A stretch of DNA of 43,958 nucleotides from Rickettsiales bacterium. GTDB lineage: Bacteria; Pseudomonadota; Alphaproteobacteria; Rs-D84. The translations under genes were made by a program, and so were the position numbers. The notes under the pieces are model-generated. The model did no database searches and was not told the origin of the DNA. It saw nothing but the letters and a program-made list of their open reading frames with translations. The DNA is taken from positions 1 to 43,958 of the forward strand of contig JAITQO010000015.1 in the NCBI GenBank assembly GCA_031288835.1, written 5' to 3'. Shown piece by piece: positions 15,308 through 24,095 of this stretch (position 1 is its first letter; each line of letters starts with the position of its first letter).

Positions 15308-16726
15308 ATGTCATTGCAAGGGCTAAGAAACACATCGGAACAGCTATGGGCGAAACTTTTGATGGGAATATTGATATTCTCGTTTGTCGGCTGGGGCGCA
15401 GCGAACTGGATTCTCGGCGAAACGACGATGAACAGCTCCATGGTCAAAATCGGTTCGGAAACCGTCAGTTTGTCCGATTTCGAAGCCGAGCGCAACCGCC
15501 AGATTGCGCAGATGGGAAAGGAGATGCAAAAACAGATTTATTCGGACAGGCAAACGCGGACATATTTCAACCAGCAGGTCCTGACGAACATGGCGACGCG
15601 CATTCTGCTCGAACAGCATGCCGCGAACATCGGGCTGGTCGTGTCGCCGACGGCGGTCGCGAACATCATCAAAAACTCGCCCGAGTTCTGGGAAGACGGC
15701 GCGTTCAGCACGGACAAATTCGGCGCGGTGCTGGACATAAACGGAATAAGCGAGAAGCAATTCACCGAAACGCTGCGGCGTCAGGGACTGAGGGAAACGC
15801 TGCTCGGCTCGCTTGCGAATAAAATCGAGCCGGCGGACTTTATGGTTCGGGCGCTATACAGCGCAAGATACGCGAAGCGGAAAATCGAATACAGCACGAT
15901 AAGATTCGACGCGTTTTCCGCATCCGGCTCGCCGACCGAGGACAATCTGCGCGAGGTATATGCGAAAAATCCGAAAATGGTTCCGGAGCACCGCACGATT
16001 TCCTATATAATCGTCGGCGCGAAAATGAACCAGCCGGATTCATACGACCGGGGATACGAGGCCGCGCGCAGTATAGAGGATATGCTTGTCGCCGGCGACA
16101 CGATGAAGGACGCGGCGAAAAAAATGAGGGCGACGCACCGGACTTTCGAGCCGATGACGATTCAAAAGCGGACGTCCCGCGGCGCGGTGGGAGACCCCGT
16201 CTTGACGGATGAAATCATGAAAAACCTGTTCGCGATGGAGCAAGGGCTGGAAAGCGAGATTATCGAGGCGAAAAACGGGTTCGTGATTTTCAGAATCGAA
16301 AAGATAGACCCGGCGCACGCGATTCCATTCGGCGAGCGGCGGGGAGAATTGGCCGCATTGTGGCGGAAATCGGAACAGGAAAAGCAGGCGTATCTTCGGG
16401 CGAACGAAATACTCTCGACCGGGAAAAAACTCGCGGTCACGACGATGGTCGGCAGAACCGACGGGGCGCCGCTCGAGGTCCTGAGCGCCGCCTTTTCAGC
16501 CGAGCTGGACAAACCGCAGATTGTTCCGGGCACGAATGCGTTTCACATCGTGAAGGCGGTGGAGGACATACCGGCGGCGAAAATGGGCGCGGCCAAAAGG
16601 AAGGAAATCGCGGCGGAAATAAAAAATATGCTGTCGCGGCAGATTCTGGATGATTACACGAACTTTTTGGCGCGCAAATACAGCATCACGCAGAATGAAA
16701 AAATGATGCGCCGGATGTTCAACTAA
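15308..16726 (+). CDS. ppiD: PpiD-like periplasmic peptidyl-prolyl isomerase/chaperone
   Basis: 472 residues from the ATG at 15308, chosen because AAAGGA (15294-15299) is well placed; an in-frame ATG at 15266 lacks one. One membrane helix near the N-terminus (LLMGILIFSFVGWGAANWIL, about 16-36) anchors a SurA-N-like domain and a central parvulin-like region, the usual PpiD layout. The parvulin domain is weakly conserved, so chaperone function is more certain than isomerase activity. It helps fold exported proteins at the SecYEG exit. ftsY follows after one base. Confidence 0.85.
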   Translation: MSLQGLRNTSEQLWAKLLMGILIFSFVGWGAANWILGETTMNSSMVKIGSETVSLSDFEAERNRQIAQMGKEMQKQIYSDRQTRTYFNQQVLTNMATRILLEQHAANIGLVVSPTAVANIIKNSPEFWEDGAFSTDKFGAVLDINGISEKQFTETLRRQGLRETLLGSLANKIEPADFMVRALYSARYAKRKIEYSTIRFDAFSASGSPTEDNLREVYAKNPKMVPEHRTISYIIVGAKMNQPDSYDRGYEAARSIEDMLVAGDTMKDAAKKMRATHRTFEPMTIQKRTSRGAVGDPVLTDEIMKNLFAMEQGLESEIIEAKNGFVIFRIEKIDPAHAIPFGERRGELAALWRKSEQEKQAYLRANEILSTGKKLAVTTMVGRTDGAPLEVLSAAFSAELDKPQIVPGTNAFHIVKAVEDIPAAKMGAAKRKEIAAEIKNMLSRQILDDYTNFLARKYSITQNEKMMRRMFN

Positions 16727-16727
16727 C

Positions 16728-17546
16728 ATGGGTCTCTTCGACAAATTGTTCGGCGCGAAAAAACTCGACGCGGCCGACGCGGAGAAGACGTCCGATATTT
16801 TGATTTCCGCGGATATCGCGCCGGAACTGGCGCTCGAAATCGCGCAAAAATTGCGCCGAACGGACAATCCGAGACAAACATTGAAAGAATCGTTGATGAA
16901 ATACGCGGAAAGGCTTGGTGCCCCGGGCGCAGGATTTGAAGCAAAATCGCCGATGACGGTTCTGATTGTCGGCGTCAACGGTTCCGGAAAAACAACGACG
17001 ATTGGGAAACTGGCGCGGCGATTCAAGGACGCGGGGCGCGACGTGATTATCGGCGCCGGCGACACATTCCGCGCAGCGGCGAACGAACAGCTGGATATTT
17101 GGGCGGCGCGGGCGGACGCGGAAATAATCCACGGGACGAACCCGTCGTCCGTCGCATATGAAACGATTGAAAAAAACAGGGACATCGCGATAATCGACAC
17201 GGCGGGCCGCCTGCATAACCGCAGGGACCTGATGGACGAATTGGAAAAAGTCGTCCGCGTGATAAAAAAGAAAGACGAAAATGCGCCGACGGACGCCTGG
17301 CTTGTGTTGGACGGGATGACGGGACAAAACGCGCTGGCGCAGATAGAGCATTTCAAACAGGCCGTCCCGCTGACCGGGCTTGTCGTCACAAAAACGGACG
17401 GCACCGGCAAGGGAGGATTTCTAATCACCTACGCCGCGCGCGAAAAGGAGCCTCTTCCGGTCGTCTACGTAGGATACGGGGAAAAAATATCGGACTTGAA
17501 ACCGTTTCTGCCCGAAGAATATGTCGACAAGATGCTGGACGGGTAG
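16728..17546 (+). CDS. ftsY: Signal recognition particle receptor FtsY
   Basis: 272 residues comprising only the N and G domains; the long acidic A domain of E. coli FtsY is absent, as in many compact genomes. GTPase motifs are clear: G1 VGVNGSGKTTT, the DTFRAAA insertion, G3 DTAGRLHN, G4 TKTDGTGKGG, and the C-terminal VGYGEKISDLKPF typical of FtsY. It docks SRP-ribosome complexes at the inner membrane for co-translational insertion. It is probably in one operon with ppiD, and an intrinsic terminator follows 29 bases after the stop. Confidence 0.97.
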   Translation: MGLFDKLFGAKKLDAADAEKTSDILISADIAPELALEIAQKLRRTDNPRQTLKESLMKYAERLGAPGAGFEAKSPMTVLIVGVNGSGKTTTIGKLARRFKDAGRDVIIGAGDTFRAAANEQLDIWAARADAEIIHGTNPSSVAYETIEKNRDIAIIDTAGRLHNRRDLMDELEKVVRVIKKKDENAPTDAWLVLDGMTGQNALAQIEHFKQAVPLTGLVVTKTDGTGKGGFLITYAAREKEPLPVVYVGYGEKISDLKPFLPEEYVDKMLDG

Positions 17547-17575
17547 TTGAGTTCGATAATATTCGTGTTTGGAAA

Positions 17576-17599
17576 AAATGTCCCGTTTCCGGGACATTT
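17576..17599. terminator. Intrinsic terminator between convergent ftsY and the YadA-like gene
   Basis: A perfect ten-base stem (17576-17585 with 17590-17599, AAATGTCCCG/CGGGACATTT) has loop TTTC. A T-rich tract follows on the plus strand (TTTCATTTC) and, on the minus strand, the stem ends in TTTTTT. It probably works in both directions. Confidence 0.8.
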
Positions 17600-17629
17600 C
17601 ATTTCTGGCAACGATTATGCATGCGATTG

Positions 17630-18202
17630 TTAAAACTGCAGGTTCCAACCTGCTTTCGCCCCGAATCGGCCATGCGTTCCGACGGAAACGCCAGCGTTCA
17701 ACGCATGCGAGCCGCCAGTCCTTACAACTCCGCCGAACGCGACGGCTGTTTGCGAATTGTAATATCCGGCGCCGACCCCGACGGATACATTCTTGCCCGC
17801 ATCCAAATGATTATCCAGACCGGTAAGTGCATTCGCGGCGGCGACTCCGCCGGACAATTCCCTATCCATATCTTTCAATCTGCCGTCCAATCCCGCAAGG
17901 ATTCCGCTTATCTCCGCACCAAACGCGCTGATTCGCGCATCGGTGTAGGCGGCGGAATGAAGAATCGTATCATTTATAAAATCCAGCGTCCCGTCGACGG
18001 CATCCGTCAAGTCGCCGCCGCTCAGGTTAAGCGTGTTTTGATAAAAATCCTTTAACTGCGTGATTCCATATGAATCATCGGCGACATAGTAATCTCCCGC
18101 CCTTGACTTGGTATCGTCGGAAATGTCCGCCGAGTATATGGCCGCGTCCGCCGTCCCAATCAGCCCCTCGATAACAATCAGAGATGTTAAAAATTTTTTC
18201 AT
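17630..18202 (-). CDS. Short YadA-like trimeric autotransporter
   Basis: 190 residues. A signal peptide (MKKFLTSLIVIEGLIGTADA) is followed by about 85 residues with no recognised head, a short coiled-coil stalk (FGAEISGILAGLDGRLKDMDREL) and a YadA anchor domain: SGGVAAANALTGLDNHLDAGKNVSVGVGAGYY and so on, ending GAKAGWNLQF with terminal phenylalanine. Three copies would form one 12-strand barrel in the outer membrane. The passenger is unusually small, so this may be a minimal or degraded adhesin. AAAGGAG precedes the ATG. A structured element lies about 50-130 bases upstream of its start. Confidence 0.82.
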   Translation of the reverse strand: MKKFLTSLIVIEGLIGTADAAIYSADISDDTKSRAGDYYVADDSYGITQLKDFYQNTLNLSGGDLTDAVDGTLDFINDTILHSAAYTDARISAFGAEISGILAGLDGRLKDMDRELSGGVAAANALTGLDNHLDAGKNVSVGVGAGYYNSQTAVAFGGVVRTGGSHALNAGVSVGTHGRFGAKAGWNLQF

Positions 18203-18250
18203 ATTTTGCTCCTTTTGGTTTTTATGAAAAATAAACCTGCAAGGAGTTGG

Positions 18251-18335
18251 CGGCCGGGGAGTTCAAAAAGTCACCAAACAAATGACCCCGCTGGTTTCGG
18301 GTTACCCCTGTCTTATACCAGCAGCTCCCCGGCCG
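18251..18335 (-). ncRNA. Structured element, copy A, in the 5' region of the YadA-like gene
   Basis: An 11-base outer stem (18251-18261 with 18325-18335) encloses two hairpins: 18290-18295 with 18317-18322, and 18270-18273 with 18283-18286. The same three-stem arrangement and loop sequences occur at 24119-24203, with paired sites changed on both sides. Strand is inferred from copy B, whose minus-strand form runs straight into an intrinsic terminator. In copy A the equivalent terminator is weak (T-rich tract about 18219-18232), so read-through into the YadA-like gene is possible. Not a family I can name. Confidence 0.6.
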
Positions 18336-18351
18336 TGACGGGGCTTTGCAC

Positions 18352-18374
18352 AAAAAAAAAGACGCTTCCGCGCC
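18352..18374 (-). terminator. Intrinsic terminator upstream of structured element A
   Basis: On the minus strand GGCGC (18374-18370), loop GGAA and GCGTC (18365-18361; one G-T pair) are followed by nine T residues (18360-18352). It would stop minus-strand transcripts coming from the ankyrin-gene side. Confidence 0.6.
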
Positions 18375-18519
18375 ATTTCTCTTATGCGGATTACGACATG
18401 AATCTCACGCCGTGTTTGGTGGGTTTTTGAAGACCCCGAAGCCACATCCCTGTGGATTCGTTCGGCAGTATAATATCTTTGAAAAAAGAATGCAAGCGAT
18501 TTTTGCGCGCATAAACTCC

Positions 18520-18549
18520 TTGCCATGCTTTGCCGATTTTTGGTATAAT
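18520..18549 (+). promoter_or_regulatory. Promoter of the ankyrin/S8-like gene
   Basis: TTGCCA (18520-18525), 18 bases, TATAAT (18544-18549). Predicted +1 is about 18556, leaving roughly eight bases before the ATG at 18564. Confidence 0.6.
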
Positions 18550-18563
18550 TGCCGACGAGAGAG

Positions 18564-21500
18564 ATGAAGTTCCTGAAATCATTCCTTTTGGCGGGGTTTT
18601 TTGTGCTCGTTGGCGTTGCGCATGCCGCAAACAGCCAGGGTTTTCAATTGGCGGCGCAACTGCTGAGCGCGGCAAGGAACGGCAATATTCCCATGGTGGA
18701 GCGCCTTGTGAACGGCGGCGCCGACGTGAATTACACCGACGGAACGGGACTTTCCATAGTATGCACGGCAATTATGAACAATGATATGAAGGCCGCGCAA
18801 ATCCTGCAGGTTTACGGCGCGGACGCAAGCCGGTGCGACTCGCAAATCCGACGATATAAAAACAAATTGCCCAAAGAAAACAGCGGCGGTTTGTTCTCGG
18901 GGCTAAGCAATACGCAAAACTTGACATTGGCTGCCGGCGGGGCAGCCCTTGTTGTCGGTGGGGTATATCTGCTGGGGGACAGTTTTTTCGGCGGTGGAAA
19001 TGACGGCAACGATTCCAACAGTTCCGGAGGCAGCGGCGACCGTCCGAATACCGGTTCCTCGAGCGGAGGGGGAAGCGGCGGCACGGCGACGCCCGACGCG
19101 TCGATGTCGATACCATACGGTCCGGCCGAGTGGGATTTTGCGACCGGCAAGCAAAAGGACAATGTCGGAACGCCCGGCTACGCGGCCCGACTGGCCACCA
19201 ACATGAACGTTTACAGTGGCGCCGCATCGAACATAAAAGATTTTGCGTATATGAACAACAAGGTGGTCGACGGAACACAGCAGGGTATCGCGCAAAATTA
19301 CATGTTTCTGATGGGCGGATACGCCGGACTTGCCCGCGGATACAACGGACAGATTACGCCCAGAACTAACAACAACGCCCCGTTCAGAAACCCAAGCGCG
19401 CCGCTGAACAGTAATCTTGCGCCGATTTCCGTGGCGCTGGTTACCGCAAACGGGGTCAATCCGGCGGGCACGGCCGACGACGACTGGGAAATAGCGTATT
19501 GTCAGAATACCGCCGACACGACATGTTCTCAAAAGGCGACCAGATATAAAAACGGAAAAATCGGCGCGGAGACCTCGGGTTACGATTTATCCGGCGCCGG
19601 CAGCGCGTTCAATTCAAGCGCGTTGTCCCTGGATTCTTTGCTGGTCAAGATAGTTGTCGGCGGAGGTGACCACACAGACCCCGATTTCATAGGCTTCATG
19701 CCGAACGGGCAGTTGGCGCTCTACAGAACCGGCGGCGGGAAAAAATACAAAACTGACCTCGGGGCTTTCACAAGGGTTGACGCCAGCAACGTCAAGATAG
19801 GCGGAACAACATACACACTTGGCGGCGACGGCTATTATTACAAATCGGGCGATACGACGGCATACGGATTGCAAAACAACAATTTGTGGGAAATGGAGGC
19901 GCAGGCGTATAAAAACTTCGAGGCGATGAAATTCGCGCTTGGCGGCAGCCCTATAATCGCGAACGCCGCAATACCAAAGAATATGAAGGGCGCATCTGTC
20001 GAAGGAATTGGAATGGTGGCATCGCCAACAAACGCATCAGGCAAAATAAGCGTGCTGCTGACCCTAATCGATTATTACTATTACAACAACGCGGCGGCCG
20101 ACGGCTCGACATTTTCAAACCCCGACCCGACGACCTTTCTCAACCAGGCCAGCCTCCCGACCGGCCCGCTTGTAATTTTCAGCGCCGGAGAATACCAAAC
20201 CGGCCTCGGATACGGAACCAACACCTTATTCGCGACGTTCGACAATGCCGCGCCGATTGCGTTCGCAAATCTTGAGCACAGATTCATGACGGCCGCGGCG
20301 GTGAGCTTGCAGGGCGGGACCGGCAGCTATAACAACGCGTCCGACGCGCCGGCATACGGAACAAATAAGAAATATACGCTGTCAAGCTACAGCACCGGCA
20401 ACGACAAGTATGCGGCGCGCGCATGCGGCATGGCCGGCCTGGGTTACGAGGGCGTCGACCCATGGTGCTTTGCCGCGGCCGGCACAACGGGCGAGCAGGC
20501 GGTCGCCGCGCTTGCCGGCGCCGCCGGACTTATCAAAGGCGCGTTTTCTTACATGACTTTGGAGCAGATTTTCAAGCTGATGGCCCTGACCGCGGATGGA
20601 AAATATTATAACCCGCAGGAATTGAACAACATGTATCAATTGCCGGCCGATTTGCTGGCCGAAGCCAATCTGCCCGCCGCAAGCGACACAAACTATTGGA
20701 CGGAATGGAAGAAATTATTCAACAAAGTGTTCGGATACGGAATGGCGAACATCGAGCGCGCGACCAGGCCCGGGCAGCAATTGTATTTTTACAGTTCGGA
20801 CAAAAAGACGAGCGCCGGATACTGGTCCGCGACGCCGGCGGCGAACCGCGCGGCGACCGTATTCATGCCGTCGGCCGCATTCGGAGGACGCGCGGCGACA
20901 ATCTCCACGCCGATGTTCGATTTTGTGGAAAACGCGGACGGAACGGAGTCGATGCCGCGCGTATTCGACTTTACGGTCGATTTCGGAGGCGAAACCCACG
21001 GATTGAATCTGAACAATCTGTTGGGCGAAATTTCGTTCGACGAACCGGAATCGGATGAAAAAATAAAGTTTCAACTGGATGACAACGGACGGGAAATAAA
21101 AAATCTTGAGTGGAAGTCCAATAACTTCGCCGTTCAATATAAAAAGAACGGCGGAGCGGGGACTTTTGTGAACGACAATCCGCTGGCGTTCGCGGGGAAC
21201 GTCCTGACGACAAGCGTTGAAAACAGCATATCGGGCTTTGTATTCCGCATCTCTGCCGCCGCCGGCAGCGTGACGAACGACGGTCTGCTCGAACATGACC
21301 CGGCGCTTGCGAACGCGTTCACGCCTGCAAAACTCGGCAACATCTACGGATTCGATTCATCCGTCCAAATCGGCGCGTTGAGGTTCGGCGCGGGATATGT
21401 GGACGAGGACAAAACCACGCTTGGCGCATACAGCGGCGGATTGCTCGACTTTGGCGGCGGGAAAACGACATATGCGAGCGCCGAGGCGAAACTGGGCGCG

Positions 21501-21905
21501 TTCACGGCAAGATACGCGGCGGCGCGCACGGAGACGAATCCGGGATTCGGATTCATCGACAGCATGACGGAGCTTTATTCCGACGCGTATTCGCTCGGCG
21601 CGGATTTTGGAAAATGGTCATTCAACATATCCCGCCCGCTGGCAATCATGGACGGAAAACTGAAATACATGCATACGAATTACGAATTGGTTGAAACGCC
21701 CGAAGGTTACGGCTTGGAATCCGGCGCCGAAATGCACGAACTGAATCTTGCGCCGAAACGCCGCGAGACGCGGCTCGCGGTCGCATACCAGCCGACAATA
21801 TCTGACAGAACGAAACTCGCTTTCGGCTTGATTGAAAGAATCAACCCGAACAATACCTCCGGGCACGAGGAAATCCTGCTGATGAAGTTCCGCCATATTT
21901 GGTAG
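18564..21905 (+). CDS. Ankyrin-repeat, S8-like (probably inactive) outer-membrane autotransporter
   Basis: 1,113 residues from the ATG at 18564 (a TTG at 18549 lies inside the -10 box). Order: signal peptide (MKFLKSFLLAGFFVLVGVAHA); two ankyrin-like repeats about 28-88; a hydrophobic segment about 115-137; a Gly/Ser linker; a long central domain; and a C-terminal strand-rich region from about 860 ending MKFRHIW, consistent with an outer-membrane barrel. In the central domain, CFAAAGTTGEQAVAALAGAA followed by MTLEQIFKLMALTAD and YGMANIERA matches the layout around the catalytic serine of S8 autotransporter proteases. However, the expected Ser-Met-Ala-Ala-Pro is replaced at 642-646 by Thr-Gly-Glu-Gln-Ala, so proteolysis is unlikely. 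The family assignment is inference. Confidence 0.65.
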   Translation: MKFLKSFLLAGFFVLVGVAHAANSQGFQLAAQLLSAARNGNIPMVERLVNGGADVNYTDGTGLSIVCTAIMNNDMKAAQILQVYGADASRCDSQIRRYKNKLPKENSGGLFSGLSNTQNLTLAAGGAALVVGGVYLLGDSFFGGGNDGNDSNSSGGSGDRPNTGSSSGGGSGGTATPDASMSIPYGPAEWDFATGKQKDNVGTPGYAARLATNMNVYSGAASNIKDFAYMNNKVVDGTQQGIAQNYMFLMGGYAGLARGYNGQITPRTNNNAPFRNPSAPLNSNLAPISVALVTANGVNPAGTADDDWEIAYCQNTADTTCSQKATRYKNGKIGAETSGYDLSGAGSAFNSSALSLDSLLVKIVVGGGDHTDPDFIGFMPNGQLALYRTGGGKKYKTDLGAFTRVDASNVKIGGTTYTLGGDGYYYKSGDTTAYGLQNNNLWEMEAQAYKNFEAMKFALGGSPIIANAAIPKNMKGASVEGIGMVASPTNASGKISVLLTLIDYYYYNNAAADGSTFSNPDPTTFLNQASLPTGPLVIFSAGEYQTGLGYGTNTLFATFDNAAPIAFANLEHRFMTAAAVSLQGGTGSYNNASDAPAYGTNKKYTLSSYSTGNDKYAARACGMAGLGYEGVDPWCFAAAGTTGEQAVAALAGAAGLIKGAFSYMTLEQIFKLMALTADGKYYNPQELNNMYQLPADLLAEANLPAASDTNYWTEWKKLFNKVFGYGMANIERATRPGQQLYFYSSDKKTSAGYWSATPAANRAATVFMPSAAFGGRAATISTPMFDFVENADGTESMPRVFDFTVDFGGETHGLNLNNLLGEISFDEPESDEKIKFQLDDNGREIKNLEWKSNNFAVQYKKNGGAGTFVNDNPLAFAGNVLTTSVENSISGFVFRISAAAGSVTNDGLLEHDPALANAFTPAKLGNIYGFDSSVQIGALRFGAGYVDEDKTTLGAYSGGLLDFGGGKTTYASAEAKLGAFTARYAAARTETNPGFGFIDSMTELYSDAYSLGADFGKWSFNISRPLAIMDGKLKYMHTNYELVETPEGYGLESGAEMHELNLAPKRRETRLAVAYQPTISDRTKLAFGLIERINPNNTSGHEEILLMKFRHIW

Positions 21906-21934
21906 TTGAAAACCCGCATCCTTTATTCTATAAT
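21906..21934 (+). promoter_or_regulatory. Promoter of lpxD
   Basis: TTGAAA (21906-21911), 17 bases, TATAAT (21929-21934). The ATG at 21941 falls on the predicted +1, so the lpxD message is probably leaderless. Confidence 0.65.
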
Positions 21935-21940
21935 CGGATT

Positions 21941-23032
21941 ATGAAGAAATTATTGATGAAATTGTTCGGACCGCGGGCCAAAAAAACCACAGCCGGCGAA
22001 ATCGCGAAACGATTTGGGCTGGAATTGCGCGGCGACGCAAAAACGAAAATAGAGGGCATCGCGCCGATTGCCGACGCGAAAACCGGGGACGCGTCGTTCT
22101 ATTCGACCGAACGCAACAGCACGGCGTTCAAGATTCTGCCGCTCGACGTTCTGAAAAACACCAAGGCGACGACGATTCTGCTGCAGCCGGAGAACGCGGA
22201 GCACGCGCCGAAGGGCGCGACGCTTCTGATTTCCGACCATCCGCGCGCCGACGTCGTGAAAATACTGGATTTTTTGTATGCCGAGCCGAAAAAGCGCGGG
22301 ATTTCGCTTGACGCCATCATCGCGCGCGGCGTATTTTTCCGCAGGAAGAAGAGCGTCTATATCGCGCCGTTCGCAGTGATTGAGCGCGGCGCCGCGATAG
22401 AGGAAAACGTGCAAATCATGTCCGGCGCATACATCGGGCGCAACTGCCGGATTGGGAAAAACACCATAATCCATTCCAACGCCGTCATTGAAAACGCGAC
22501 CATCGGCGACGATTGCGTGATTTATTCCGGCGCGGCGATTGGCAAGGACGGATTCGGATATACCAAGCAGAACGGAAAGAACGTCTTCATTCCGCACGCC
22601 GGCCGGGTGATTCTGGGCAACCGGGTATCCGTCGGCGCGAATTCATGCATAGACCGCGGGGCGCTGACGGACACGCAAATAGGCGACGGGACGAAAATCG
22701 ACAACCTGGTGCAAATCGCGCACGGCGTGATTATCGGCAAAGAATGCTTCGCGGCGGCGGGCGTGGGAATCGCGGGCGGCTGCGTCATCGGCGACCGGGT
22801 GCTGATTGGCGGGCATGTCGGCATATCCAACGGAATCAAAATCGGGGACGATGCGGAAATCGGCGCGCAAAGCGGGATTCTGCGCAATATTCCGGCGGGC
22901 GAGAAATGGCTGGGCTATCCCGCGTATCCCGCGATGGAGTTCCTGCGAATGACGGCATGGCTAAGCAAACAGACAAAGAAAAGGGCGAAAAATGGTGAAT
23001 CAGGAAGGAATCAAGAAAATCATACCGCATAG
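21941..23032 (+). CDS. lpxD: UDP-3-O-acylglucosamine N-acyltransferase
   Basis: 363 residues; third step of lipid A synthesis, adding an acyl chain from ACP. The N-terminal uridine-binding domain (AGEIAKRFGLELRG...) is followed by many hexapeptide turns forming a left-handed beta-helix, for example GRNCRIGKNTIIHSNAVIENA and IGDRVLIGGHVGISNGIKIG. The catalytic histidine is H261 (VQIAHGVIIG). The start at 21941 is chosen because upstream in-frame codons overlap the previous stop and the promoter. It overlaps fabZ by 41 bases, the usual lpxD-fabZ pairing. Confidence 0.95.
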   Translation: MKKLLMKLFGPRAKKTTAGEIAKRFGLELRGDAKTKIEGIAPIADAKTGDASFYSTERNSTAFKILPLDVLKNTKATTILLQPENAEHAPKGATLLISDHPRADVVKILDFLYAEPKKRGISLDAIIARGVFFRRKKSVYIAPFAVIERGAAIEENVQIMSGAYIGRNCRIGKNTIIHSNAVIENATIGDDCVIYSGAAIGKDGFGYTKQNGKNVFIPHAGRVILGNRVSVGANSCIDRGALTDTQIGDGTKIDNLVQIAHGVIIGKECFAAAGVGIAGGCVIGDRVLIGGHVGISNGIKIGDDAEIGAQSGILRNIPAGEKWLGYPAYPAMEFLRMTAWLSKQTKKRAKNGESGRNQENHTA

Positions 23033-23438
23033 GGGAAGCATGCTGCTGATTGACGAAATCCGCGAATATAACGATGTCAGCGGCGTCGGCATTCATCATG
23101 TTCGCGACAACGAATTCTGGTGCGCGGGTCATTTTCCGGTCAAACCGATTATGCCCGGCGTCCTGCAGGTCGAGGCGCTGGCGCAGACGGCATGCTTTAT
23201 AGTTTTGGAAAATCTGAGAGAAAACGGCGACGAAGGAAAGAAACTGGGATATTTCACGACAATGGAAAAAATCAAGTTCTCGCACATGGTTCATCCCGGC
23301 GACGTTTTGGAATTGCATGTGGAACTGATTGCGCAGAAATTGAAACTCTACAAGTTCCACGGAATCGCGATGATTGGCGGAATGAAAGTGTGCGAGGCGA
23401 CATTCTCCGCGATAATGGACGACTATAATATTGAATAA
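22992..23438 (+). CDS. fabZ: 3-hydroxyacyl-ACP dehydratase
   Basis: 148 residues with a hot-dog fold. Catalytic H47 and E61 are in the diagnostic segment AGHFPVKPIMPGVLQVEALAQ. It dehydrates 3-hydroxyacyl-ACP in fatty-acid elongation; next to lpxD it competes for the same 3-hydroxyacyl-ACP pool. IPHRGSMLLID near the N-terminus is the family start signature. The gene starts within the end of lpxD. Confidence 0.96.
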   Translation: MVNQEGIKKIIPHRGSMLLIDEIREYNDVSGVGIHHVRDNEFWCAGHFPVKPIMPGVLQVEALAQTACFIVLENLRENGDEGKKLGYFTTMEKIKFSHMVHPGDVLELHVELIAQKLKLYKFHGIAMIGGMKVCEATFSAIMDDYNIE

Positions 23439-23880
23439 TTACGAATTATTATCCGAATTGCACAAAGAATGTTTTCCGAGCAAGCCGTGGCCGGCGGGCG
23501 AGTTTAAGAATCTGCAAAAAGCCGGCTGCGAGATAATCGCGTCGGAAAACGCGTTCATTGTTTGGCGCGCCGTTGCGGACGAGGCGGAAATCATAACCCT
23601 CGGCGTGCGTCCCAGTGCCCGGCGAACGGGGGCGGCGGCCGCATTGCTTTCCGTTACGGAAAACGAACTGCGCAAACGAAACATTAAAAAAATATTTTTG
23701 GAAGTTTCCGCGGATAACTGGCCGGCAATAAAATTATATGAAAAATCCGATTTTGCCCGCGCCGGCGTCCGCCGGAAATACTATGCCGGCATCGACGGAA
23801 TAATGATGACGAAAGATTTGCAGCCCGCGGGACGTGATTCGCAGGCCGTCATTCCCGCCCGCGCGGGAATGACAAACTAG
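23431..23880 (+). CDS. GNAT acetyltransferase, RimI-like
   Basis: 149 residues from a TTG at 23431, which overlaps the fabZ stop. No better start is visible, so the exact start is uncertain. The acetyl-CoA loop is ITLGVRPSARRTGAAAALL, followed by FLEVSADNWPAIKLYEKSDFARAGVRRKYY, the pattern of ribosomal-protein S18 alanine acetyltransferases. The last 15 residues (DSQAVIPARAGMTN) are encoded by an 11-base perfect palindrome (23848-23873), so the natural C-terminus has probably been replaced or extended by an intergenic repeat. Confidence 0.82.
   Translation: MNNYELLSELHKECFPSKPWPAGEFKNLQKAGCEIIASENAFIVWRAVADEAEIITLGVRPSARRTGAAAALLSVTENELRKRNIKKIFLEVSADNWPAIKLYEKSDFARAGVRRKYYAGIDGIMMTKDLQPAGRDSQAVIPARAGMTN
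23848..23873. repeat. Short palindromic repeat inside a gene end
   Basis: GTCATTCCCGC (23848-23858), loop CCGC, GCGGGAATGAC (23863-23873). Its core resembles ATTCCC-type dispersed repeats of proteobacteria; related GTCATTCC palindromes occur near 43390 and 43466. Confidence 0.75.
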
Positions 23881-24095
23881 GCCATACACTCACGACTCAT
23901 GTCCGCGAAGCCACTCGCTGCAGGTTATGGCGGCATTGGCCGGCGGTATCGCCGCTGGTTGCCGTCACGGCGCATTGAGCATATCTCGCGGGACAACTGT
24001 TGTGCAATTGTCATAAACCCCAGTATCGTTATAATTGTTCTTCGAATTGAAACATTCTTCCGGATTCTTTTCATCGCCCCTGCCGTTTCTGTTAT

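Noticed and set aside
18302-18526. A 74-codon minus-strand frame upstream of the ankyrin gene
   Set aside because: It covers structured element A and an intrinsic terminator (18352-18374), lacks a ribosome site and has no protein-like features.
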